Origin: Armatimonadota bacterium
GTDB taxonomy: Bacteria; Armatimonadota; SYMT01
Assembly (NCBI GenBank): GCA_020696885.1
Contig: JAJFMS010000016.1
Location: 1-13,220 of the forward strand
Direction of reading: 5' to 3'
Length of the DNA stretch: 13,220 bases
A program made the position numbers and the translations under genes. Of the stretch, positions 5,925-12,681 are shown one piece after another. The notes under the pieces were generated by a model. That model worked only from the letters and a program-made list of their open reading frames with translations. It was not told the DNA's origin and searched no databases. Every line of letters starts with the position of its first letter. The stretch's first letter is position 1.

Positions 5925-7523
5925 TTAGCGCTTCCGGCGAGGCTCGGGCCAGTTGATCGGCACGAGGGTGGGACCCAGGATCAGGTTGTGCTCGTCTTCG
6001 TCGTCCACGTTGTGGCGGAAGTGGGCGGCGTACCAGACCACGAGGTCTTGCTTTTTGACGCTCTCCTGTTTGACCACGAACTGCTGGAGGTCTGTGATTG
6101 CGCCGTCAATCATGTGGAGCGGAATCTCGTGGAGCGGCCCGTCGTCCAACTCCGTCTTCCGGTAGCGCATCACATATTGATCGTGCCCAGAGAACTCGTC
6201 GCCGTAGTCGTCCTGCTCGCCGGGGATGATCTCGTAGCCGATCTCCTTGTTCTGGTGCAGCACCCGCCAGCGCGTCTCCGCTTCGGGCGTCCGCTGTCGC
6301 GAGGTCTCCTTCAGGATCGGCGTCCAGACCTCGCCGATCCGCTCCTCGATCCGGTTCGACTTGCCGAGGACGTCGAAGTCCAGGCGCCAGTAGGCGTGGT
6401 GGTGGTGGACGTTGCAGACGCAGGAGCTGTCCGTCCCGCCGAAGCGGAAGGTGGGGCGGATCCGGCCGTCGGGGTAGAAGCGCCACTCCGGGATGTACCG
6501 GTACCAGCCGGCCCAGCACTGGGCGACGAGGGCCAGGGAGCCGTCGTCCGCCTCGTACACGGCCACGCCGGTGAAGTTACCGCCGTCCAGCCCGCTCTCG
6601 AACACCGTCTTCGGCGGCTCCGTGCACCAGCGGAAACCAGGGGCGCCCGGGATGTCCATGCCGTTGGCCTGGAAGCACCACTCGTCGTAGAGCCAGTCCC
6701 GGAACGGCCCACAGAGGTCGTCGTCGTACTGGACGTTCAAGATCGGGACGTGGGCCTGCTTCAGCACCGTCTGGCCCATGTACTTCACGTTGCGCAGTTC
6801 GATTCCGGAGCCGTTGCGTCCCGAGCTAAGCGCCGGCCGGATCGCCTGGAACTTCCAGACCGGGTTGGTGGCCGGCCACTCGATGGTGACGGTGCCGGCT
6901 GTGCCGCGGCGGGGGACCTGGCACTGGGCGGTAACGGCCCCGCAAATCCGGGCGAGGGCGAGGGAAGCCTCGGGCTGCACCGGGTTGGGCGCGGCCTCCT
7001 GGCGGACCAGGTTAACCGCCACGATCCGGTTGAACTGGCGCGGCTTGGAGGCAAGGCCCACGTAGAGGGTGCGCTCCACCGGCTCATCGCCCTTCGGCAG
7101 CAGGAGCGGCGGCATCGGGCGGTAGGTAACGACGTGCCCCGCCTCCAGCAGCGAACCCCACACCGGGCTCCGGCGTACCAGCTCCACGGCCTCGTCCCAC
7201 TCCTCCGGTGAAGGGAGCGGCTGGGACGTGTCGATGTCCACCTGGTGCCCACCCTTGCCGCCGAGCATGCCCCGCACGCGCACGGTGCGGTTGCGGGTGT
7301 AGTCGTAATACACCGCCTCCTGCTCCCGGCAGTGGTCCCGTTCGCCGTCCTTATCCAGCTCGTCCTCACTCCGGACGTAGAGCAGGCGAGAGCGGACGCC
7401 GGAAAGCGCGCGGCGCAGGCCGGCGTCGCGGTTCGAGGACTGCGCGAACGCCTCCGCGCTGACGGTGGGATGGGGCTCCCCCACCAGGAACCGTGCCCCG
7501 TGCTCAGTAATCAGTCCGTCCAA
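5925..7523 (-). CDS. Copper amine oxidase-like protein, downstream paralogue
   Basis: Probably 532 residues from a TTG at 7523 (GGGGGAA just upstream). The frame stays open upstream into the neighbouring gene, but the first residue aligned with its paralogue is this TTG. Copper amine oxidases deaminate primary amines to aldehyde, ammonia and hydrogen peroxide. They use copper and a quinone (TPQ) made from a tyrosine. Tyr266 and Asp280 keep the 14-residue spacing of E. coli Tyr369 and base Asp383. GWYRYIPEWRFYPDG puts Tyr341 at the TPQ position. HHHHAYWRLD supplies copper ligands His373 and His375, and VVWYAAHFRH supplies His504. Oddities are Trp340 and Arg342 flanking the tyrosine instead of Asn and Asp/Glu, shortened loops, a CxC before the histidines, and an acidic DDEDEH after His504. 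N-terminal D2/D3-like region (VYYDYTRNRT) is present; D1 and signal peptide are absent, so it is probably cytoplasmic. Activity is unproven. Confidence 0.85.
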   Translation of the reverse strand: MDGLITEHGARFLVGEPHPTVSAEAFAQSSNRDAGLRRALSGVRSRLLYVRSEDELDKDGERDHCREQEAVYYDYTRNRTVRVRGMLGGKGGHQVDIDTSQPLPSPEEWDEAVELVRRSPVWGSLLEAGHVVTYRPMPPLLLPKGDEPVERTLYVGLASKPRQFNRIVAVNLVRQEAAPNPVQPEASLALARICGAVTAQCQVPRRGTAGTVTIEWPATNPVWKFQAIRPALSSGRNGSGIELRNVKYMGQTVLKQAHVPILNVQYDDDLCGPFRDWLYDEWCFQANGMDIPGAPGFRWCTEPPKTVFESGLDGGNFTGVAVYEADDGSLALVAQCWAGWYRYIPEWRFYPDGRIRPTFRFGGTDSSCVCNVHHHHAYWRLDFDVLGKSNRIEERIGEVWTPILKETSRQRTPEAETRWRVLHQNKEIGYEIIPGEQDDYGDEFSGHDQYVMRYRKTELDDGPLHEIPLHMIDGAITDLQQFVVKQESVKKQDLVVWYAAHFRHNVDDEDEHNLILGPTLVPINWPEPRRKR

Positions 7524-7620
7524 GACTTCCCCCAATCGTTCGTTCGATCCGTGCTGACTCCCAACGGAAGCCGGAAGGGTGATGTGCCGCCTTAGGAGAT
7601 ACAGCTTCCGGTCGCTTAGC

Positions 7621-9210
7621 TCACCGGTGCTGCGGGGAGCGAGGCGCCGGCCAGTTGATTGGCGCCAGCGTGGGGCCCAGCGCGCGGTCGTGTTCGTCAT
7701 CGTCGTCCGGCCGGTGCCGGAAGTGTGCAGCATACCAGACCACCAGGTCCTGCTTCCGCAGGCTCTCCTGCTTGGTCAGGAGCTTCGCCAGATCCGCCTG
7801 GGCGCCCGCCGTGACCTCGCGATGCCCGTCGTCTAGCTCCGTCTTCCGGTAACGCAACGCGAACTGATCGTGTCCGGAGAACTCGTCACCGTAGTCGTCA
7901 TGCTCGCCGGGGATGATCTCGTAGCCGATTTCTTGCTTCTGGTGCATGACGCGCCAGCGCGTCTCCGTGTCCGGAGTGCGCAGCCGGGAGGTCTCGTGGA
8001 GCAGCGGCACCCATGCCCCGTCGACCCGCTCCTCGATCCGGTTGCTCTTGGTGATGATGTCGAAGTCCAGCCGCCAGTAGGCGTGGTGATGGTGGACGTT
8101 GCAGACGCAGGAGTTGTCTGTGCCGCCAAACCGGAACAGCGGCCGGATCCGGCCGTCCGGGTAGAATCGCCACTCCGAGATGTACCGGTACCAGCCCGCC
8201 CAGCATTGGGAGACCAGCGCCAGAGAGCCGTCGTCGGCTTCGTAGACCGCTACGCCGATAAAGTTCCCGCCGTCGACGCCACTCTCGAAGATGGTTTGCG
8301 GCGGCTCGGTGCACCAGCGGAACCCGGGGGCGCCGGGAATGTCGGTTCCGACGGCGTGGAAGCAGGTCTCGTCATATAGCCAGTCCCGGTACGGCCCGCA
8401 GAGGTCGCCGTCGTACTTGACGTTCAGGATCGGCACATGGGCCTGCTTCAGGACCACCTGCCCGTGGTACCTGACGTTCCGCAGCTCGATACCGGAGCAG
8501 TTGGTGCCGGAGCTGGCGGATGGGCGGAGCGCCTGAAACTTCCAGACCGGGTTGGCCGCCGGCCACTCGATGGTGACCTTACCGGGCGTGCCGCGGCGCG
8601 GGCGCAAACATGGGATCTCTTCCACCCCGCAGATCTGTTCGGCTGCCAGCGAGGCACGGGGGGTCACCGGCTCCGGGCTCACTTCCTGGCGCACCATGTT
8701 GACCGCGACGATCCGGTTGAACCGGCGCGGCTTGGAGAGCAGGCCCACGTAGAGGGTGCGCTCCACTGGTTCGTCCCCTTCCGGCTCCAGCACCGGGGGC
8801 ATCGGCGAGTAGGGCCGGACGTGCCCGGCTTGCAGCAGCGGTCCCCAGGCGGCGCTCTGGCGGACCAGGTCCACCGCGTCTTCGAACTCATCCGGGGACG
8901 GCACCGGCTGCGCATAGGAGTTATCCACCTGGTGCGCGCCCCTGCCGCCGAGGTTGCCCCGCACGTGCACGGCGCGGTTGCGGGTGTAGTCGTAGTAGAC
9001 GGCCTCGCACTCCCGGCAATGCTCCCGGTCGCTGTCCTTATCCAGCTCATCGTCGGTGCGGACATACAGCAGGCGCGAGCGCGAGCCAGCGAGGGCGCGG
9101 CGCACGCCGGGATCTCGCTGCGTCGACTGCGCAAACGCCTCCGTGCTGACCGTAGGATGGGGTTCGCCCGCCAGGAACCGCGCCCCGTGTTCGGTAACTA
9201 ATCCGCCCAA
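7621..9210 (-). CDS. Copper amine oxidase-like protein, upstream paralogue
   Basis: 529 residues from a TTG at 9210 preceded by AGGAGGGG. An in-frame TAA lies 13 codons upstream with no ATG or GTG between, so TTG is the only ordinary start. It aligns without gaps to the downstream paralogue through residue 462, about 75-85% identical by eye, then differs by five residues in a linker. The same catalytic set is present: Tyr266, Asp280, Tyr341 in GWYRYISEWRFYPDG, His373 and His375 in the HHHH run, and His499 in YAAHFRH. Trp340 and Arg342 again replace the usual neighbours of the quinone tyrosine. It differs from its copy in having HCREC (residues 64-68) where the other has HCREQ. The downstream gene starts 97 bases later on the same strand, so one transcript could carry both. 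No signal peptide is seen. A divergent oxidase or an inactive/other-function relative are both possible. Confidence 0.85.
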   Translation of the reverse strand: MGGLVTEHGARFLAGEPHPTVSTEAFAQSTQRDPGVRRALAGSRSRLLYVRTDDELDKDSDREHCRECEAVYYDYTRNRAVHVRGNLGGRGAHQVDNSYAQPVPSPDEFEDAVDLVRQSAAWGPLLQAGHVRPYSPMPPVLEPEGDEPVERTLYVGLLSKPRRFNRIVAVNMVRQEVSPEPVTPRASLAAEQICGVEEIPCLRPRRGTPGKVTIEWPAANPVWKFQALRPSASSGTNCSGIELRNVRYHGQVVLKQAHVPILNVKYDGDLCGPYRDWLYDETCFHAVGTDIPGAPGFRWCTEPPQTIFESGVDGGNFIGVAVYEADDGSLALVSQCWAGWYRYISEWRFYPDGRIRPLFRFGGTDNSCVCNVHHHHAYWRLDFDIITKSNRIEERVDGAWVPLLHETSRLRTPDTETRWRVMHQKQEIGYEIIPGEHDDYGDEFSGHDQFALRYRKTELDDGHREVTAGAQADLAKLLTKQESLRKQDLVVWYAAHFRHRPDDDDEHDRALGPTLAPINWPAPRSPQHR

Positions 9211-9353
9211 AGCCCCTCCTGCCGCCGGCTCCCAGGTCCCACTGCCTTAGTGTTACCCGATGCAGCCGATCCGGCGCGCCTTTTCCTGCCGGTTCGGCGC
9301 GCGATACACTCTCCTGACGCCGCAACCGTGCGCCGCCAGTAGAGTCTGCAGCT
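9211..9353. promoter_or_regulatory. Divergent gap between the amine oxidase-like pair and the 63-residue gene
   Basis: Promoters for both directions must lie here. GATACACT on the plus strand (9303-9310) contains a TACACT that could be a -10 for the 63-residue gene, with only a poor -35 (TTTCCT) 17 bases before. No convincing minus-strand promoter was found. Confidence 0.3.
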
Positions 9354-9545
9354 ATGGAACGCTATCGCATCACCCGGACCGACGCCAGCGGAGTCGAACA
9401 GACCTGGGTGCTCCTGCCGGACCGCCCTTCCGCCATCATGCAGGCGCAAGAACAGGCGCGGACCGCGAAGACCACCCGCATTCGCGTTTACCAGGAGCAG
9501 ACCGGCGCCGAACCGGAACTGGTGCTGGACCTGAACCACCGCTAG
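9354..9545 (+). CDS. Small hypothetical protein, 63 residues
   Basis: I do not recognise a family. The protein begins MERYRITRTDASGVEQTWVL and ends ELVLDLNHR. It looks like a small soluble alpha/beta fold: a beta-hairpin-like start, a helix (PSAIMQAQEQARTAKTT), then a strand (RIRVYQEQ) and a final strand (ELVLDL). It has no cysteine, transmembrane segment or signal peptide. Codon third positions are strongly GC-biased like the confirmed genes, which supports coding. Only a weak GAG precedes the ATG, so the start is less certain than the frame. It ends 35 bases before the DUF1877 gene on the same strand, so the two are probably one transcript. This is the only evidence of a functional link. 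Confidence 0.6.
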   Translation: MERYRITRTDASGVEQTWVLLPDRPSAIMQAQEQARTAKTTRIRVYQEQTGAEPELVLDLNHR

Positions 9546-9580
9546 CTCGGGGACGGGATCCTTGAGGTTAGGAGGCCTGC

Positions 9581-10072
9581 ATGGCTTGTAGGGGCGTGTT
9601 CTTCGCGATCACCACCGAGGTGGCGGACCGGCTGCTGGCAGCCGCCACGGATACGGAGGTGCTGTCCATCGTCCAGGAAGAGATCGAAGAACGGTGGGAC
9701 CAGGATTGGCTAGCGGAGATGGACAAGTCCTGGGATGCGATGCACCGGTGCCTGACCGATGGGACGCTCAGTTTCGAAGGGCTCACCCCGCTCCACCGGT
9801 GCGTGCTGGGTGGCCGCCAACTCTACGGCGGCGAGGATTACATCATCTCCTACGTCACCGCCGAGGAAGTACGGGAGATCGCTAAATCGATCGGATCGCT
9901 GGACGAGGCGTGGCTGCGACGCCAGTATTTCCGGATCGATCCGGTCGATTACGAGATGCCGACCTGTGCGGAAGACTGCGAGTACACGTGGGATTACTTC
10001 CAGGAGATGCAGGCGCTCTACCAGAGGGCGGCCGCGGCGAACCGCGCCGTTATCTTCACGGTCGATCAGTAG
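9581..10072 (+). CDS. DUF1877 (YfbM-like) family protein
   Basis: 163 residues, with AGGAGG five bases before ATG at 9581. The pattern fits the DUF1877/YfbM family of small cytosolic proteins of unknown function. It starts MACRGVFFAITTEVADRLLAA, then LAEMDKSWDAMHRCLTDG near residues 44-61 (the family's 'DKxWxxxHxxLTG' block), GLTPLHRCVLGGRQLYGGED near 67-86, YVTAEEVREIAKSIGSLDE near 90-108, and a C-terminal YQRAAAANRAVIFTVDQ. Family members are often near phage, toxin or accessory genes, but the role is not established, and I give none. It follows the 63-residue gene by 35 bases and converges on the GH39-like gene with only 11 bases between stops. Three cysteines near the C-terminal third (TCAEDC) are noted without a clear meaning. 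Confidence 0.85.
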   Translation: MACRGVFFAITTEVADRLLAAATDTEVLSIVQEEIEERWDQDWLAEMDKSWDAMHRCLTDGTLSFEGLTPLHRCVLGGRQLYGGEDYIISYVTAEEVREIAKSIGSLDEAWLRRQYFRIDPVDYEMPTCAEDCEYTWDYFQEMQALYQRAAAANRAVIFTVDQ

Positions 10073-10083
10073 CGCCGCGCACG

Positions 10084-11556
10084 TCAGGGGTACGGCGACA
10101 GCGTCAGTATACGGATCCCCGGCGCTCCGAACATCACGGGAACGTCGGACTCGCCATCCGGGAGTGTCGTCTCGCCGGAGGGGGTAAGTCCTGAATCGGT
10201 GACGCTGCGAAACTCCACGCGGGTGGCGCCTTTCCAGGGTAGGTTCGCCAGCCGGAGGGGCAGTCCAGGCACGGGCACCGGGCAGGCGACCAGCACCTTG
10301 GCTCTGGCCCGGTCTGCCGATAGGCCGGCCGCAGCCGCGCACCGTCCGGGACTGGCTCCCGAAACCGTGACCGGCGCAAGGCTCGATACCTCTCGCAGCG
10401 CCCGGAGGGCGTGGTACACCGCCAGCGGCTCTCCGTGCTCCGAGAAGAGGCCGAAGCCGCCGAGCTCGCCGTGGAAGAGGCAGCTCACTTCGATCGGGGC
10501 CGATTGGAGCTCCAGCAGGGCCGACGCCAGGAACGCGGCCCCCTCTGCCCCACCCATCCGCTCGTAGAAGCGGCGGCGGTCCCGGGGGGTGGCGGTCCGG
10601 CTAAGCGCGTCCCACTTTCCGTCCGGCAGATAGTTCCACTCGTTCAGGTGGCTCTGGGTCTTCTCGAACCCGGCCGCGTTCAGGAGACGCCGCACCTCGC
10701 CTGCACGCCTGGTCAGCTCCGTGGAAGCCGCGGTGTAGCAGTGCCAGGAGAAGAAGTCGAGCGGCAGCCTCCGCTCGCGGCAATGCGCCAGGAAGTCGCG
10801 GGGGAAGGCCGGTAGTTGCAGCCCGTTCGGCGCCAGCTCGCCGGTGTTCCCCAGGCCGGGACCGCCAATCAGCAGCTTCGGATAGGCCTCTTTGATGGCG
10901 GTTGCGGCGGCCGCGTACAGCTTGAAGTAGTCCGCATCCGTGCCGCTCCACATGGCGGGCCGGTTGTCCGGCTCGTTCCAGATCTCCCAGCACCGGATCG
11001 GGTAGCGGTAGCCGTTGGCCCACCCGTCCGTGTAGTGCCGGACGATGCCGAGCGCGATCCGCGCCCAATGGGTCGGATCGGCAGGCGGATGGACGAACCG
11101 CCGCACGGTGGTGTGCTCGATGCTCTCCCCGAGCCGGTAGACCAGTTCCGCGCCGGTCCTCAGCGCCGCCGCGAGGTATTCGTCGGTGAGCCGGAAGTCG
11201 TAGCTTTCGGCGCGGTCCGGGTCCGCGGCCGGGTTCGGGAACACGGTGTGGATATCCACTACGTCCGGATTCGGCCAGTGGCAATCGTGGAGCCGGATGT
11301 GGGGCGGCGCCAGCTCGCGGAGCGGCGCCGTCACGTCGATGAGGCCACCGGCGCTCAGGGTGCCTTTGTTGATGCCGTGGAGCGGTCTCAGCGGCTTCGC
11401 GGGCTGGGCGAAGTCGACCGAAAGCACCGGCTCGTTCTGGAGCTGGGAGGCTGCGGGTCGCGCAGCTCCAGCGGCCAAGAGGCTGCCGGCCCCGGCGCTC
11501 AACAGTTTCCTGCGGGTAAACGACATCCCCGCCGCGCCTGCCCGTTCATCCGGCAT
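10084..11556 (-). CDS. Tat-exported GH39-like glycoside hydrolase
   Basis: 490 residues from ATG at 11556, chosen because GGAGGGG lies three to five bases upstream; the later ATG at 11526 lacks one. Residues 11-37 form a twin-arginine signal peptide: SFTRRKLLSAGAGSLLAAGAARPAAS. The rest is a clan GH-A (beta/alpha)8 barrel most like family 39 (beta-xylosidase/alpha-iduronidase type). WEIWNEPD at 190-197 gives acid/base Glu195, and SHLNEWNY at 302-309 gives the candidate nucleophile Glu306. WHCYT at 271-275 and RLHDCHWPNPDVVDIHTVFP near 88-107 fit the active-site strands. A C-terminal beta-rich region of about 100 residues follows, as in GH39. It should act outside the cytoplasmic membrane on a glycan; the substrate is unknown. 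It lies 70 bases after the Rpn-like gene on the same strand and converges with the DUF1877 gene. Confidence 0.8.
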   Translation of the reverse strand: MPDERAGAAGMSFTRRKLLSAGAGSLLAAGAARPAASQLQNEPVLSVDFAQPAKPLRPLHGINKGTLSAGGLIDVTAPLRELAPPHIRLHDCHWPNPDVVDIHTVFPNPAADPDRAESYDFRLTDEYLAAALRTGAELVYRLGESIEHTTVRRFVHPPADPTHWARIALGIVRHYTDGWANGYRYPIRCWEIWNEPDNRPAMWSGTDADYFKLYAAAATAIKEAYPKLLIGGPGLGNTGELAPNGLQLPAFPRDFLAHCRERRLPLDFFSWHCYTAASTELTRRAGEVRRLLNAAGFEKTQSHLNEWNYLPDGKWDALSRTATPRDRRRFYERMGGAEGAAFLASALLELQSAPIEVSCLFHGELGGFGLFSEHGEPLAVYHALRALREVSSLAPVTVSGASPGRCAAAAGLSADRARAKVLVACPVPVPGLPLRLANLPWKGATRVEFRSVTDSGLTPSGETTLPDGESDVPVMFGAPGIRILTLSPYP

Positions 11557-11566
11557 CTGCCCCTCC

Positions 11567-11607
11567 CCCCGTCGATGGTTACCCCGTGGCGTTCACCATT
11601 GACGGGG
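11567..11607. repeat. 13-bp inverted repeat just upstream of the GH39-like gene
   Basis: CCCCGTCGATGGT (11567-11579) and ACCATTGACGGGG (11595-11607) pair at 12 of 13 positions around a 15-base loop. In the minus-strand transcript the 3' arm runs directly into the GGAGGGG ribosome binding site. No T-run follows, so a classic intrinsic terminator is unlikely. It could affect ribosome access, or be an operator. Confidence 0.6.
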
Positions 11608-11626
11608 CCGCCTTCGCAACCTGAGG

Positions 11627-12520
11627 TCAGGTTGGCAGTCCGGGGAGGTCCGCCCAGGACTCTGCCTGTAGACTGGCATTGAGCCACTCTTCGAGGCGGG
11701 GCAGGCTTTGCTCGGCTTCAATGCTCTGCAGCGTGGCAGAACTCGGTTCACCCAGGCGCCGTCGGCCGATCAACAGGAGCGATCGCCGGGTCCCCGCGAG
11801 CTGGCCTTCTTCGCGGCCTTCTTCGCGGCCCCGCTCCAGGCCGCGTTCCATGCCCTCTTCGAGGATCATCTGATAGGTGTCGGATTCTCTCATCACAGGT
11901 AGCCCTCGGAACAATTGTGCCACGCTTTGGCGCGGATAGCGCAGGCCCAGCAATACGAACGTGTCCGCCCAGAGATCCTTGCGGATCTCCGGCGAAGCTT
12001 CCTCACCCATCCGTAACTCCATTTGGCGGAGGACCTCCGGCAGCCGGTCCGCGGCCGCATCGGTGATCGGGGCCAGGGGCAGGGTGGCCAGCGAGCCGGT
12101 GAGTACCGTTTCCAGATCCAGCTCCCAGGCCCGCAGCACCTGATATTGGAAGAGGTGGATCTGCCCGCTCTGGGGGACGATCACCCGGTATTCGCCGGTC
12201 AGGCTCGGATGGTCCGCTTCCGGGCGCATCACCAGGAACACGGAATGGACCGGTACCAGGTGCCGGCGGTGATGGGTGCTGTTGTAGTGCATCCCACGCA
12301 CCTGAATGCTGGCGTCCCAGGAAGCGAAGGCTTCGAAGTGAACGACCAGGGGCACGGCGCCGGAGATGAGGACCACCTTGTCCGCGGCTCCGGAGACCGT
12401 GGAGATGTCGGAATCCACGATCAGCGCCTCTCCAGACAAAGATCCGAGCGCGAGCCGGACCCACCCGGCAGGATCGCGCTCGAGCAGGTCTTTGAAGACC
12501 GAGTCGTAGGGCTTGGACAT
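11627..12520 (-). CDS. Rpn/PD-(D/E)XK nuclease-like protein with DUF4351 tail
   Basis: 297 residues. The opening SKPYDSVFKDLLERDP is typical of the Rpn / transposase-like PD-(D/E)XK family, cytosolic nuclease-fold proteins linked to recombination-promoting activity. Asp47 (AADKVV) and Glu63 (VVHFEAFASWD) match the nuclease core. The usual His-x-Glu-x-Gln/Lys signature reads HFEAF, with Phe65 at the Gln/Lys position, so catalysis is doubtful. A Gly/Glu/Arg repeat (GMERGLERGREEGREEGQ, 223-240) links to a DUF4351 domain at about 244-292 (RRSLLLIGRRRLGEPSS, LPRLEEWLNASLQAES). ATG at 12520 is preceded only by a weak GAAAGAT. No inverted terminal repeats or target duplications were seen, so it is not called a mobile element. 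It is followed by the GH39-like gene 70 bases on and preceded by the hydrolase gene. Confidence 0.85.
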   Translation of the reverse strand: MSKPYDSVFKDLLERDPAGWVRLALGSLSGEALIVDSDISTVSGAADKVVLISGAVPLVVHFEAFASWDASIQVRGMHYNSTHHRRHLVPVHSVFLVMRPEADHPSLTGEYRVIVPQSGQIHLFQYQVLRAWELDLETVLTGSLATLPLAPITDAAADRLPEVLRQMELRMGEEASPEIRKDLWADTFVLLGLRYPRQSVAQLFRGLPVMRESDTYQMILEEGMERGLERGREEGREEGQLAGTRRSLLLIGRRRLGEPSSATLQSIEAEQSLPRLEEWLNASLQAESWADLPGLPT

Positions 12521-12604
12521 GCTGCTGATCTTTCGCGCAGCCTCTGGTGAATCCTATGGCGTAACCGCGAGGGCACGGCCGAGGCGGTCGTGGCAATTGG
12601 CGTG

Positions 12605-12639
12605 GGGGCAGCCGATTGGGCCTGCCCCGGCTGGCCCAA
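12605..12639. repeat. Two interleaved hairpins downstream of the hydrolase gene
   Basis: Hairpin A pairs TTGGGCC (12616-12622) with GGCCCAA (12633-12639), 7 bp around 10 bases. Hairpin C pairs GGGGCAG (12605-12611) with CTGCCCC (12622-12628), 7 bp around 10 bases. Their arms alternate, so they are mutually exclusive or could form a pseudoknot. The element lies 42 bases after the hydrolase stop and 84 bases before the Rpn-like start. No T-run is adjacent. Confidence 0.6.
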
Positions 12640-12681
12640 GCGGAGGGACTGCGCACGCCGTTCCACGTCCGGACAAACTCT

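Noticed and set aside
5814..7211. Plus-strand open frame of 465 codons antisense to the downstream amine oxidase-like gene
   Set aside because: The minus strand encodes a protein conserved in two copies with catalytic motifs. The plus-strand reading is low-complexity Val/Ala/Asp/Arg sequence.
7524..7733. ATG-initiated N-terminal extension of the downstream amine oxidase-like gene
   Set aside because: It would overlap the coding end of the upstream copy by over 100 bases, and has no counterpart in the paralogue, whose frame is closed by a stop 13 codons before its start.
5925..10072. A new defence or secondary-metabolism island joining the amine oxidase-like pair, the 63-residue protein and DUF1877
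   Set aside because: The pairs are on opposite strands with separate starts, and no helicase, nuclease, toxin, transporter or biosynthetic enzyme ties them together.
11790..11860. Short direct repeats (cttcttcgcggcc units) as a possible CRISPR or tandem repeat
   Set aside because: They encode the Gly/Glu/Arg linker of the Rpn-like protein. There are only about two copies and no spacers.
11627..12520. Insertion sequence based on the transposase-like annotation common for this family
   Set aside because: No terminal inverted repeats, target duplication or DDE motif. Rpn-like proteins are PD-(D/E)XK fold and not IS transposases.
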